Positions 1 to 5,189 of a DNA stretch of 5,189 nt are shown piece by piece. The position numbers and the translations under genes were made by a program. The first letter of the stretch is position 1. Every line of letters begins with the position of its first letter. The stretch is from CAZZKF01 sp964654995 (lineage in GTDB: Bacteria > Pseudomonadota > Alphaproteobacteria > CAZZKF01), in NCBI GenBank assembly GCA_964654995.1, contig CAZZKF010000108.1:1-5189 (forward strand), read 5' to 3'. The notes under the pieces were generated by a model that saw only the letters and a list, made by a program, of their open reading frames with translations, searched no databases and was not told where the DNA came from.

Positions 1-539
1 TGGAAGGCCAGCGTGCGGTGCTTGGCGATACCCGCACCCTCCAGGACCGAAACGTCGAGGGGGCGCCATCCCGGGCCGAGGCGGCGCCGCTGGCGGCACG
101 ACAGGAGGCCCTGCGCCAGGATCTTGCCCGCGCCCTTGGTGATCTGGGCAGCGGCGACGAACAATTGCCGGCGCTGATGCAGCAGGCGGACAAGGCCATG
201 AGCGCGGCCCGCGGCGCCCTGCAAAAGGGCCAGCTCGGCGCCGCCCTGGCCGCCGAGGATAAGGCTCTGGCGGCGCTCCGCAAGGGCGCGGCACGGCTCG
301 GGGAAATGATGGCGGCCGCCCAGGGCCGTCCCGGGCTCGGGCGCAGCGGCGCCGGGTTCGATCCGCTGGGGCGGCCGCTCTCGGGCGCCGGCATCGCCGA
401 AGGCGATGAGACCGTGCCGCGGGCCCAGGAAATCCGCCGCGCCCGGCGGATCCTCGACGAGCTGCGCCGGCGGGCCAGCGAGTACCGCCGTCCGCGCGAG
501 GAGCGCGCCTATATCGAGCGCCTGCTGCGCCGGTTCTGA
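1..539 (+). CDS. TIGR02302 / DUF4175-family protein, C-terminal part (5' truncated by window edge)
   Basis: The reading frame is open from the left edge (first full codon at base 3) to TGA at 537-539, giving the last 178 residues of a longer protein. The visible part is Ala/Arg-rich and predicted helical. It has a stretch of the type 'RQEALRQDLARALGDLG', then 'AMSAARGALQKGQLGAALAAE', a Gly-rich 'DPLGRPLSGAG' linker and a terminal basic helix 'RRILDELRRR' ending 'YIERLLRRF'. From memory this order matches the C-terminus of alphaproteobacterial TIGR02302 proteins, which run to roughly 800 residues with N-terminal membrane segments and have no established function. An internal GTG at 18 is not the real start, because the frame stays open upstream and the family is far longer. 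The gene converges on the DUF3426 gene with a 46-bp gap. Family assignment is fairly sure; function is unknown. Confidence 0.8.
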   Translation, partial: EGQRAVLGDTRTLQDRNVEGAPSRAEAAPLAARQEALRQDLARALGDLGSGDEQLPALMQQADKAMSAARGALQKGQLGAALAAEDKALAALRKGAARLGEMMAAAQGRPGLGRSGAGFDPLGRPLSGAGIAEGDETVPRAQEIRRARRILDELRRRASEYRRPREERAYIERLLRRF

Positions 540-585
540 GCGGTCGGCAACACAAAGAGGGGGCATCGCCGCCGCCGCCGTTCGA
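540..585. other. Convergent intergenic gap with short GCC repeat
   Basis: These 46 bases separate the stop codons of two convergent genes. They contain a short run of four GCC triplets (568-579). I see no convincing stem-loop with a T-tract in either direction, so no intrinsic terminator is called; transcripts may end by another mechanism or read into each other. Confidence 0.5.
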
Positions 586-1326
586 TCAATCGTCAGGTGT
601 GCCTTCGAACTTGAGCCGCAGGTTGCTGGCTTCCGGGGGGGCCTGTTCGATCCGGGTCTCGAAGGGGAGCACGCCGCCCGGCGCCAGAACCGTGCGCGAG
701 GCGGTAAACTGCCACTCATGGAGAACCTGGCCGTTGTCATCCATCAGCGTCCCGAAAATCTTCGGGATCGCCTGCGAGCGGGTCGATGGATTGACGATCT
801 CGCCGCGAATCACCAGTGCCGGCGCGCCCGGCCCGGAGAGATCGCGCTCGGGGCGGATGTTGCGGAAATCGAGCGTCGTCGGTGGCGCCGCCGGCTTGGG
901 CTGCACCGGGGCGGCCGGCTCCGGCGCCTGCGCCGCCACCGGCTCCAGGGACAGGCCGAGGACACGGTAAAGCTTCTGTGCCGGCGGCCAGGCATGAGTG
1001 ATCTGATTGCGGTAGAAGATGCCGCCGGTCACCACCGCACTGACCACGGCGATCAGCACCATCCACCCCATGAGCTGCGAGCGCGCCTTCTTGCCCGGGA
1101 TCACCGGCAGGTTGGAGCCTTTGGGGATCGGGCGCGGGCGGCGCGGGCTGCGCTCGATGCGCACGCTGTCGGTTTGCGGGTCGCGGATTTCGACCAGGGT
1201 TTCGCCCGGCGGATCCTGACGCCAGCTATGGCCGCAACGCGTGCATTTGACGATGCGGCCCGTCGGGCCGATGGCGTTCGGGTCGACCTGGTAGCGCGTT
1301 GAGCACGAAGAGCATGTAACAATCAT
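586..1326 (-). CDS. MJ0042-type zinc-ribbon, DUF3426 membrane protein
   Basis: This is a 246-residue protein of unknown function, predicted to sit in the inner membrane. Residues 1-35 form a zinc ribbon with two CxxC knuckles (C5/C8 and C28/C31), starting 'MIVTCSSCSTRYQVDP' and ending 'RCGHSW', as in MJ0042-type domains. A basic Pro/Arg-rich linker follows (about 36-84), then one hydrophobic span at about 85-105 ('LMGWMVLIAVVSAVVTGGIF'). A Pro/Ala-rich stretch leads to a C-terminal DUF3426-like domain with 'LVIRGEIVNPS' and 'PFETRIEQAP'. The frame also opens at an ATG at 1384-1386, but that would add 20 residues before the usual family start, and it lies upstream of the best promoter (1354-1382). 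I therefore chose the ATG at 1324-1326. The Shine-Dalgarno sequence is weak. Zinc binding and orientation (ribbon in the cytoplasm) are inferred from the family. Confidence 0.88.
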   Translation of the reverse strand: MIVTCSSCSTRYQVDPNAIGPTGRIVKCTRCGHSWRQDPPGETLVEIRDPQTDSVRIERSPRRPRPIPKGSNLPVIPGKKARSQLMGWMVLIAVVSAVVTGGIFYRNQITHAWPPAQKLYRVLGLSLEPVAAQAPEPAAPVQPKPAAPPTTLDFRNIRPERDLSGPGAPALVIRGEIVNPSTRSQAIPKIFGTLMDDNGQVLHEWQFTASRTVLAPGGVLPFETRIEQAPPEASNLRLKFEGTPDD

Positions 1327-1570
1327 GCCACCGGAACCGTTAATTTCCTTGATCTTATAGGCTGTTACCGGGAGCAAGGCAAGCATGTGGCGGGGCCCGC
1401 CCGGCAGCCGAAATCAGGCGCCGGGTGAGGCCTCGCGCCAGCGCAGCCCGCAAGCCGGCAAAAGGCCATCGCCCCACTGGACGCACCGCGAGGCTTGTGC
1501 AAATCTGCCAGAACGGTATCGGAACCGGGGCGCAGACGCATCCGGTCCCGGGTTGGACGGGGACAGTGGC
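1327..1570. other. Divergent intergenic region between DUF3426 gene and ftsE
   Basis: This 244-bp stretch separates the divergent starts. The left end carries the minus-strand promoter described separately. The rest is GC-rich, and the ftsE frame happens to stay open through it back to an ATG at 1385. The conceptual translation (Arg/Pro/Gly-rich, beginning 'MWRGPPGSRNQ') looks like non-coding DNA read in frame. A plus-strand promoter for ftsE must lie here if the cluster is transcribed independently, but I find only a poor candidate (TTGTGC at 1495-1500, 16 bases, TATCGG at 1517-1522). Confidence 0.5.
1354..1382 (-). promoter_or_regulatory. Sigma70-like promoter for the DUF3426 gene
   Basis: Reading the minus strand, a -35 word TTGCCT (1382 to 1377) is followed by exactly 17 bases and a -10 word TATAAG (1359 to 1354). 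These match the consensus at 4 of 6 and 5 of 6 positions. A start of transcription near 1347 would leave about 20 bases of leader before the ATG at 1326. It is the clearest AT-rich element in the divergent region. Alphaproteobacterial promoters are often degenerate, so this is a prediction only. Confidence 0.55.
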
Positions 1571-2299
1571 GTGGTTCGCTTCGAGAACGTCGGCAAACGC
1601 TATGGCATGGGCGACGAGGTGTTGCGCGACATCTCGTTTCACCTCGAGCCCGGCTCGTTCCATTTCCTCACCGGGCCGTCGGGGGCCGGCAAGTCGACGC
1701 TGCTGAAACTCATCTACATGGCGATCCGCCCGACCCGCGGGGTGATTTCGCTGTTCGGGCAGAACATCTCGAAAATCTCGCGGGCGCGGCTGCCGCGGTT
1801 GCGCCGGCGTATCGGCGTCGTCTATCAGAACTTTCGCCTGCTCGACCATCTGACGGCGCTGGAAAACGTCGCTCTGCCCTTGCGCATCGCCGGCGCCAGC
1901 GAAAGCCTGATCGAGGATCACGTGAAGGAACTGCTTGCCTGGGTCGGCCTCGCCGACCGATTGAACGCGCGTCCACCGACCCTCTCGGGTGGCGAGAAAC
2001 AGCGCGTCGCGCTGGCCCGGGCGGTGATCGCCAAGCCCGATTTGCTGCTGGCCGACGAGCCCACCGGCAGCGTCGATCCCGACATGGGGGCGCGGCTCAT
2101 GCACCTGCTTGTCGAGCTCAACAAGATCGGCACCACGACGATCATCGCCACCCATGACCGCCAGCTGGTCGAGCGCATGGGCTATCCGGAACTGCAGCTC
2201 GACGACGGCCGTCTGATCCGCATTCCGGCCGACGCGCTTCCGCAAACCACCAACAGCGAACCGGGCGGCGCCCTGGCCGCCGTCGACGAGGCCCCGTGA
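1571..2299 (+). CDS. ftsE: Cell division ATP-binding protein FtsE
   Basis: This is the cytoplasmic ATPase of the FtsEX complex, which works with FtsX to activate periplasmic peptidoglycan hydrolases through coiled-coil activators and to promote divisome assembly. All ABC ATPase motifs are present in a 242-residue product: Walker A GPSGAGKST (35-43), Q-loop Q86, signature LSGGEKQR (138-145), Walker B LLLADE (158-163), D-loop SVDP (167-170) and the switch histidine H195 in 'ATHD'. The start was set at GTG 1571. It begins 'VVRFENVGKRYG', matching the usual FtsE N-terminus, and a GGGGA purine run lies 7 bases upstream (1559-1563). A longer form from ATG 1385 would add 62 low-complexity residues and is unlikely. 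The C-terminus is about 20 residues longer than the 222-residue E. coli protein. The TGA shares one base with the ftsX ATG. Confidence 0.93.
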   Translation: MVRFENVGKRYGMGDEVLRDISFHLEPGSFHFLTGPSGAGKSTLLKLIYMAIRPTRGVISLFGQNISKISRARLPRLRRRIGVVYQNFRLLDHLTALENVALPLRIAGASESLIEDHVKELLAWVGLADRLNARPPTLSGGEKQRVALARAVIAKPDLLLADEPTGSVDPDMGARLMHLLVELNKIGTTTIIATHDRQLVERMGYPELQLDDGRLIRIPADALPQTTNSEPGGALAAVDEAP

Positions 2300-3174
2300 T
2301 GGTCCGGCCGCTCAAATTCCTGCCCCGTGACGGCACCTCGGGCGGCCTGCTGCCATGGGTGATCGCGGTGATGGTCTATCTTTCCACGCTGGCGCTCGCC
2401 GCCGGCATTCTGATCCACACCTCGGTCGGCGACTGGCGGCGCGATATCGCGCGCTCGTTGACCGTCCAGGTGACCGCATCCGATCGCACCACGATCGAGC
2501 GCGAGGTCACCGCAGCGCTCAAGGTCCTCAAGGACTATCCCGGAATAGAGACGGCCCGCCGGCTGACCCGGGACGATCTGTCGCAACTGCTCGAGCCCTG
2601 GCTGGGCGCCGGCAATGTCGATGAGGACCTGCCGCTGCCCGAGCTCATTGACGTGACCCTGGCACCGGGCGCGACGGTCGAGCTCGATGCCCTGCGGGCG
2701 GCGCTCGAATCGGTGGCCCCGCATGCCGCAGTCGATGACTACCAGCAATGGATGGGCCGCATTCTCGATCTGGCGCGCACCATCCAGGCGATCTCGATCG
2801 GCACCATCGTGCTGATTCTGCTGGTCACCGTGGCGATCGTGATCTTCGCCACCCGGGCCGGGCTGGCGGTGCATTCCGACATCATCGAAATCGTTCATTT
2901 CATCGGCGCCAACGACAGCCTGATTGCCGGTGAATACCAGCGCCGCTTCCTGAGCGTCGGCCTCAAGGGCGGGTTGATCGGGGTGACCGCCGGCGCGTTG
3001 ACCCTGGCCGGTCTGTCGCGGCTGATGGTGAACATGGAGGCGGCCTTCCTGCCGCGGCCGGGATTTTCGATTCCCGTGGTCATTGCGCTGGCGCTGCTGC
3101 CGGTGGCGGCCGCCCTGGTGGCCATGGCGACCGCCAATCTGACGGTGCGCCGGACGCTGGCGCGGATCGTCTGA
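2299..3174 (+). CDS. ftsX: Cell division protein FtsX (permease-like)
   Basis: This is the integral membrane partner of FtsE. It carries ATP-driven conformational change to periplasmic hydrolase activators rather than moving a substrate. The 291-residue product has the type VII ABC topology: TM1 at about 17-39, a large periplasmic domain at about 40-160, then TM2 at about 164-185, TM3 at about 220-240 and TM4 at about 258-280, with a short basic cytoplasmic tail 'VRRTLARIV'. The cytoplasmic N-terminus is short ('MVRPLKFLPRDG'), so the protein is smaller than the 352-residue E. coli FtsX. The ATG at 2299 overlaps the ftsE stop by one base (TGATG) and has GAGG at 2288-2291 with a 7-base spacer. 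A GTG directly before it (2296) is in frame but less well spaced. Expression is probably translationally coupled to ftsE. Confidence 0.92.
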   Translation: MVRPLKFLPRDGTSGGLLPWVIAVMVYLSTLALAAGILIHTSVGDWRRDIARSLTVQVTASDRTTIEREVTAALKVLKDYPGIETARRLTRDDLSQLLEPWLGAGNVDEDLPLPELIDVTLAPGATVELDALRAALESVAPHAAVDDYQQWMGRILDLARTIQAISIGTIVLILLVTVAIVIFATRAGLAVHSDIIEIVHFIGANDSLIAGEYQRRFLSVGLKGGLIGVTAGALTLAGLSRLMVNMEAAFLPRPGFSIPVVIALALLPVAAALVAMATANLTVRRTLARIV

Positions 3175-3175
3175 G

Positions 3176-3253
3176 ATGCCGGCGCGAACGTCGTTTCCGT
3201 CCATGCGCCGGTCTTTCGAGAGGCCGGATCCGGCCCGGCCCGCTGCCCGATGA
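3176..3253 (+). CDS. Possible 25-residue ORF linking ftsX and the YdcF gene (doubtful)
   Basis: An ATG one base after the ftsX stop opens a 25-codon frame (begins 'MPARTSFPSMRRSFERP', ends 'PARPAAR'). Its TGA at 3251-3253 overlaps the ATG of the next gene in an ATGA arrangement. A weak CGGA lies 9 bases upstream. The product is Arg/Pro-rich and resembles no family I know. It may act only as a coupling leader that carries ribosomes from ftsX to a start lacking a Shine-Dalgarno sequence, or it may be chance in GC-rich DNA. The sequence shows the geometry; translation is conjecture. Confidence 0.25.
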   Translation: MPARTSFPSMRRSFERPDPARPAAR

Positions 3254-3900
3254 GACGCCTGTCCGGTCTCTCACGGCGACTGGCCGCCTGGTGGCGCCCA
3301 CCCGCCGGGCGCATCGCGGCCGGCACCGGCCTCATCGTCTTCGCCCTGTGGCTGGGCGGTTTCGTGCGCTTCACCCACATGGTCGGCGATCTCGCGCCGG
3401 CTGACGACACGCCCAGGGGCGACGGTATCGTCGTGCTCACCGGCGGCAGCGTACGCCTGGCGACGGCCGTGTCGCTGATCGAGCGTGGCCGCGCCCGGCG
3501 CCTGCTGATCACCGGCGTTCATGCGACCACCACACGCGGCGCCCTGCGCCGGGTGACCGGAGGACGCGCCGACGTTTTCACCTGCTGCGTCGATATCGAC
3601 CGCCAGGCCCGCAACACCGTGGACAATGCCCATATCGCCGCCCGCTGGGCCCAGGACCACGGTTATGACTCGCTGATTCTGGTCACCGCCAATTATCATA
3701 TGCCCCGCAGCCTGGTGGAATTCGCCCGGGTGCTGCCGGATATCGATCTGATTCCTTACCCGGTGGCGCCCCGGACCATCCGCCCGGGCCGATGGTGGCC
3801 GGACCATTCGCTGCGGGTGCTGGCGGTCGAGTACACCAAGTACGTGGTGTCACTGCTGCGGGCCCGGCTGGCGAGACCGTCATCACGAGGTCGGACATGA
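3250..3900 (+). CDS. YdcF/ElyC-like DUF218 family protein
   Basis: This 216-residue protein has one N-terminal hydrophobic span (about residues 21-40) after a basic leader 'MRRLSGLSRRLAAWW', so it is probably anchored in the inner membrane with the domain outside the cytoplasm. The DUF218 fold is recognisable from 'DGIVVLTGGSVRLATAVSL' (strand, GG turn, helix), 'RARRLLITGVH', a 'CCVDIDRQARNTVDNA' block and 'LILVTANYHMPRSLVEF'. The family includes E. coli ElyC (YcbC) and SanA, linked to envelope integrity and lipid-carrier-related steps, but the reaction is not established and I do not assign one here. The ATG at 3250 is the only plausible start; no in-frame start codon lies between it and the stop at 3172, and it has no clear Shine-Dalgarno sequence. 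The stop overlaps the plsC start (ATGA). The position between ftsX and plsC supports an envelope role. Confidence 0.88.
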   Translation: MRRLSGLSRRLAAWWRPPAGRIAAGTGLIVFALWLGGFVRFTHMVGDLAPADDTPRGDGIVVLTGGSVRLATAVSLIERGRARRLLITGVHATTTRGALRRVTGGRADVFTCCVDIDRQARNTVDNAHIAARWAQDHGYDSLILVTANYHMPRSLVEFARVLPDIDLIPYPVAPRTIRPGRWWPDHSLRVLAVEYTKYVVSLLRARLARPSSRGRT

Positions 3901-4640
3901 TGGTGCTGGTGCGCTCGATCCTGTTCAACGCCGCCTTTTACGGCTGGACGACGATCATGGCGATCGTCTGCGCGATCACCCTGGCGCTGCCCCTGCGCCT
4001 GGCGATTCGCGCCCAGGAAGTCTGGTCCGACGGGGTGATCTGGCTGCTCGCCCGCGTCGCCGGCATCGGGCTGGAGATTCGCGGGCGCGAAAACCTGCCC
4101 GACGGCGCCGTCGTGGTCGCCGCCAAGCATCTCTCCGCCTGGGACACCGTGGTCTTTCACTCGCTGCTCAACAAGCCGGCAATCGTGCTCAAGAAGGAGC
4201 TGCTGTCGCTGCCCCTGTTCGGCCCGTTCTGCCGCAAGGTCGGCATGATCCCGCTCGACCGCTCGGGCCGCGCCGGCGCGCTGCGTGCGCTGTTGCGCAA
4301 GGCCGGCGAGGCCAAAGATGCCGGCCGGCCGATCCTGATTTTCCCCGAAGGCACCCGGGCGAAACCGGGTGAGCACTTGCCGCTGCTCCCCGGCGTCGCC
4401 GGCATCTATCGCCACCTCGGGCTGCCGGTGGTCCCGGTGGCGCTCAATTCCGGGCTGTTCTGGCCGCGCTACACCTTTCGGCGCTATCCCGGCACCATCA
4501 TCGTCGAATACATGCCGCCGCTTGCCCCGGGGCTCGACAAGGACACCTTCATGGCCCGCCTCGAGGACGCCATCCAGAGCGGCAGCGACGCCCTGATCGC
4601 CGAAGCCCGGGCCAAAGGCGAGGGCGCGCCCTGTGAATAA
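3897..4640 (+). CDS. plsC: 1-acyl-sn-glycerol-3-phosphate acyltransferase (PlsC)
   Basis: PlsC-family enzymes acylate lysophosphatidic acid at position 2 to give phosphatidic acid, the precursor of membrane phospholipids, at the inner membrane. The 247-residue product has an N-terminal hydrophobic segment (about 8-33), then the acyltransferase domain: the HX4D catalytic motif in 'KHLSAWD' (H78, D83), the block 'VGMIPLDRSG' (115-124), the substrate-binding 'FPEGTR' (149-154), and 'PVVPVALNSG' further on. The start at ATG 3897 overlaps the previous stop by four bases and is preceded by GAGG at 3887-3890 with a 6-base spacer. A second in-frame ATG at 3900 is possible. The frame also runs upstream to 3792, but that would overlap the neighbouring gene by over 100 bases. 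The exact acyl substrate cannot be read from sequence; a lyso-ornithine-lipid acyltransferase is a less likely alternative. Confidence 0.92.
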   Translation: MMVLVRSILFNAAFYGWTTIMAIVCAITLALPLRLAIRAQEVWSDGVIWLLARVAGIGLEIRGRENLPDGAVVVAAKHLSAWDTVVFHSLLNKPAIVLKKELLSLPLFGPFCRKVGMIPLDRSGRAGALRALLRKAGEAKDAGRPILIFPEGTRAKPGEHLPLLPGVAGIYRHLGLPVVPVALNSGLFWPRYTFRRYPGTIIVEYMPPLAPGLDKDTFMARLEDAIQSGSDALIAEARAKGEGAPCE

Positions 4641-4726
4641 CTCTCCACACCCACCCTGTGAAACCCGGGGATAAGTCGGGGAACGCCCGTTCGGACAAGC
4701 GGTTGTCCCGCATGCCTTGGGGAAAA
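4632..4726. promoter_or_regulatory. Cluster of DnaA-box-like words upstream of nrdJ
   Basis: Measured against TTWTNCACA, the word at 4632-4640 (minus strand TTATTCACA) is a perfect match and overlaps the plsC stop codon. Directly abutting it is CTCTCCACA at 4641-4649 (plus, two mismatches). Further words are 4657-4665 (minus GGTTTCACA, two mismatches), 4666-4674 (minus TTATCCCCG, two mismatches) and 4718-4726 (minus TTTTCCCCA, one mismatch). CCCTGTGAA is repeated exactly at 4629-4637 and 4654-4662. DnaA control of ribonucleotide reductase genes is known for E. coli nrdAB, which makes regulation of nrdJ plausible. Only the first word is strong; the others could be chance. Confidence 0.4.
4681..4708. 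repeat. Two abutting inverted repeats upstream of nrdJ
   Basis: GAAC-GCCC-GTTC (4681-4692) is followed with no gap by GGACAA-GCGG-TTGTCC (4693-4708). Both have perfect arms (4 bp and 6 bp) around 4-base centres. The second could form a small hairpin in RNA downstream of plsC, but no T-tract follows, so it is not a standard intrinsic terminator. As DNA, the pair would sit about 80-95 bases upstream of the predicted nrdJ transcription start, where a regulator could bind. The protein, if any, is unknown. Confidence 0.4.
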
Positions 4727-4745
4727 CATAACGGGAACATTAGGT

Positions 4746-4774
4746 TTGACCGGGGCGCCGGCGGGGATTAGACT
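4746..4774 (+). promoter_or_regulatory. Sigma70-like promoter for nrdJ
   Basis: The -35 word TTGACC (4746-4751) is followed by exactly 17 bases and a -10 word TAGACT (4769-4774). They match the consensus at 5 of 6 and 4 of 6 positions. Transcription would begin near 4781, leaving a leader of about 47 bases before the nrdJ ATG. Its position inside the gap after plsC suggests that nrdJ is not merely the tail of the ftsEX-plsC operon. Confidence 0.6.
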
Positions 4775-4827
4775 TTTTGGCCCCCTGTTGTGACTTCGTT
4801 TTGCGCCGCCCGCGCGAGGGATCTGCC

Positions 4828-5189
4828 ATGCCGACCATTCCGCCGATTTCCCGCCAGATCTGGGACATGAAGTACCGCTTCAAGACGGCGGAGGGCACAC
4901 CCGTCGACAAGACCATCGAGGACAGCTGGCGCCGGGTGGCCAGGGCGCTGGCCAAGCCCGAAGCGGCCAGGGCGCGCAGCGACTGGGAGGCCCGGTTCTA
5001 CGCCGCGATGGAGGATTTTCGCTTTCTTCCCGCCGGCCGCATTCTCGCCGGTGCCGGCACCGGGCGCGATGTCACCCTGTTCAACTGTTTTGTCATGGGC
5101 ACCATCCCCGACGACATGGGCGGCATTTTCGCCCATTTGCGCGAGGCGGCGCTGACCATGCAGCAGGGCGGCGGCATCGGCTACGATTT
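4828..5189 (+). CDS. nrdJ: Class II (adenosylcobalamin-dependent) ribonucleotide reductase, N-terminal part
   Basis: NrdJ reduces ribonucleotides to deoxyribonucleotides with a radical generated from adenosylcobalamin, independently of oxygen, in the cytoplasm. The frame is open from ATG 4828 to the right edge, giving 120 residues. The opening 'MPTIPPISRQIWDMKYRF' fits the family. It is followed by 'DFRFLPAGRILAGAGTGRD', then 'LFNCFVMG' with C87 in the place of the first of the redox-active cysteine pair, and 'MQQGGGIGYDF' at the edge. No ATP-cone precedes the catalytic domain in this start region. The start is supported by GAGGGA at 4816-4821 with a 6-base spacer. The distal radical-site residues lie outside the window, so class II is judged from N-terminal similarity. 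It appears to be transcribed from its own promoter, downstream of DnaA-box-like words. Confidence 0.9.
   Translation, partial: MPTIPPISRQIWDMKYRFKTAEGTPVDKTIEDSWRRVARALAKPEAARARSDWEARFYAAMEDFRFLPAGRILAGAGTGRDVTLFNCFVMGTIPDDMGGIFAHLREAALTMQQGGGIGYD

Noticed and set aside
406..1302. 298-codon plus-strand open frame across the DUF3426 gene
   Set aside because: It is Arg/Ala-rich, overlaps the end of the TIGR02302 gene and lies antisense to a recognised zinc-ribbon protein; no domain is recognisable.
1495..1522. Promoter for ftsE (TTGTGC, 16 bases, TATCGG)
   Set aside because: Each hexamer matches at only about half its positions, which is too weak to call in this base composition.
1355..2245. 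296-codon minus-strand open frame opposite ftsE
   Set aside because: It is antisense to the complete set of FtsE ABC motifs and its translation has no recognisable family features.
2182..3204. 340-codon open frame on the minus strand opposite ftsX
   Set aside because: It is a shadow of ftsX in high-GC DNA: low-complexity Gln/Arg/Gly/His-rich translation, no family motifs, fully antisense to a well-supported gene.
4646..4660. NrdR box (CACA-N7-TGTG at 4646-4660)
   Set aside because: The NrdR consensus is a 16-bp palindrome with an AT-rich centre. Here the centre is C-rich and the half-site spacing is wrong.
4693..4726. Intrinsic terminator after plsC
   Set aside because: The 6-bp stem at 4693-4708 is not followed by a T-tract; downstream is CCGCATGCC and a G-run.
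4632..4774. Chromosomal replication origin
   Set aside because: Only one DnaA word is perfect, no clear AT-rich unwinding element is seen, and none of the usual origin-linked genes is in the window. Kept only as an alternative to a regulatory role.
4641..4827. Cobalamin riboswitch upstream of the B12-dependent nrdJ
   Set aside because: I find no B12-box-like GCCACTG word, and the leader predicted from the promoter is only about 47 bases, too short for this riboswitch.

Overview
This window is GC-rich, densely coding chromosomal DNA. It most resembles an alphaproteobacterium, probably of the Rhodospirillales type. The lineage call rests on the TIGR02302/DUF4175-family gene, the MJ0042 zinc-ribbon/DUF3426 protein next to ftsEX, the alphaproteobacterial style of FtsE ('FENVGKRYG', 'FHLEPGSFHFLTGPSGAGKS') and a class II (B12-dependent) ribonucleotide reductase. 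It is inference: no rRNA or species marker is present.

Layout: (1) 1-539 (+) is the C-terminal end of a TIGR02302-family protein, cut by the window edge. (2) 586-1326 (-) is a zinc-ribbon, single-membrane-span DUF3426 protein, convergent with the first gene. It has its own good sigma70-like promoter at 1354-1382. (3) 1327-1570 is a divergent intergenic region. (4) 1571-4640 (+) is a tight cluster, ftsE - ftsX - (possible 25-codon ORF) - YdcF/DUF218 protein - plsC, with stop/start overlaps at three junctions and a one-base gap at the other. (5) 4641-4827 is a regulatory region holding DnaA-box-like words, two abutting inverted repeats and a sigma70-like promoter. (6) 4828-5189 (+) is the N-terminal part of nrdJ, cut by the right edge.

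How they fit together: FtsE and FtsX form the ABC-type complex that couples cytoplasmic division or elongation signals to peptidoglycan hydrolases. The YdcF/ElyC-like protein and PlsC (phosphatidic acid synthesis) are also envelope functions, so the cluster reads as a cell-envelope operon. nrdJ supplies deoxyribonucleotides and appears to be a separate unit with its own promoter. No mobile element, CRISPR array, tRNA, rRNA or defence system is visible. All recognised genes are ordinary core families. The least explained DNA is the block upstream of nrdJ, followed by the small ORF between ftsX and the YdcF gene.
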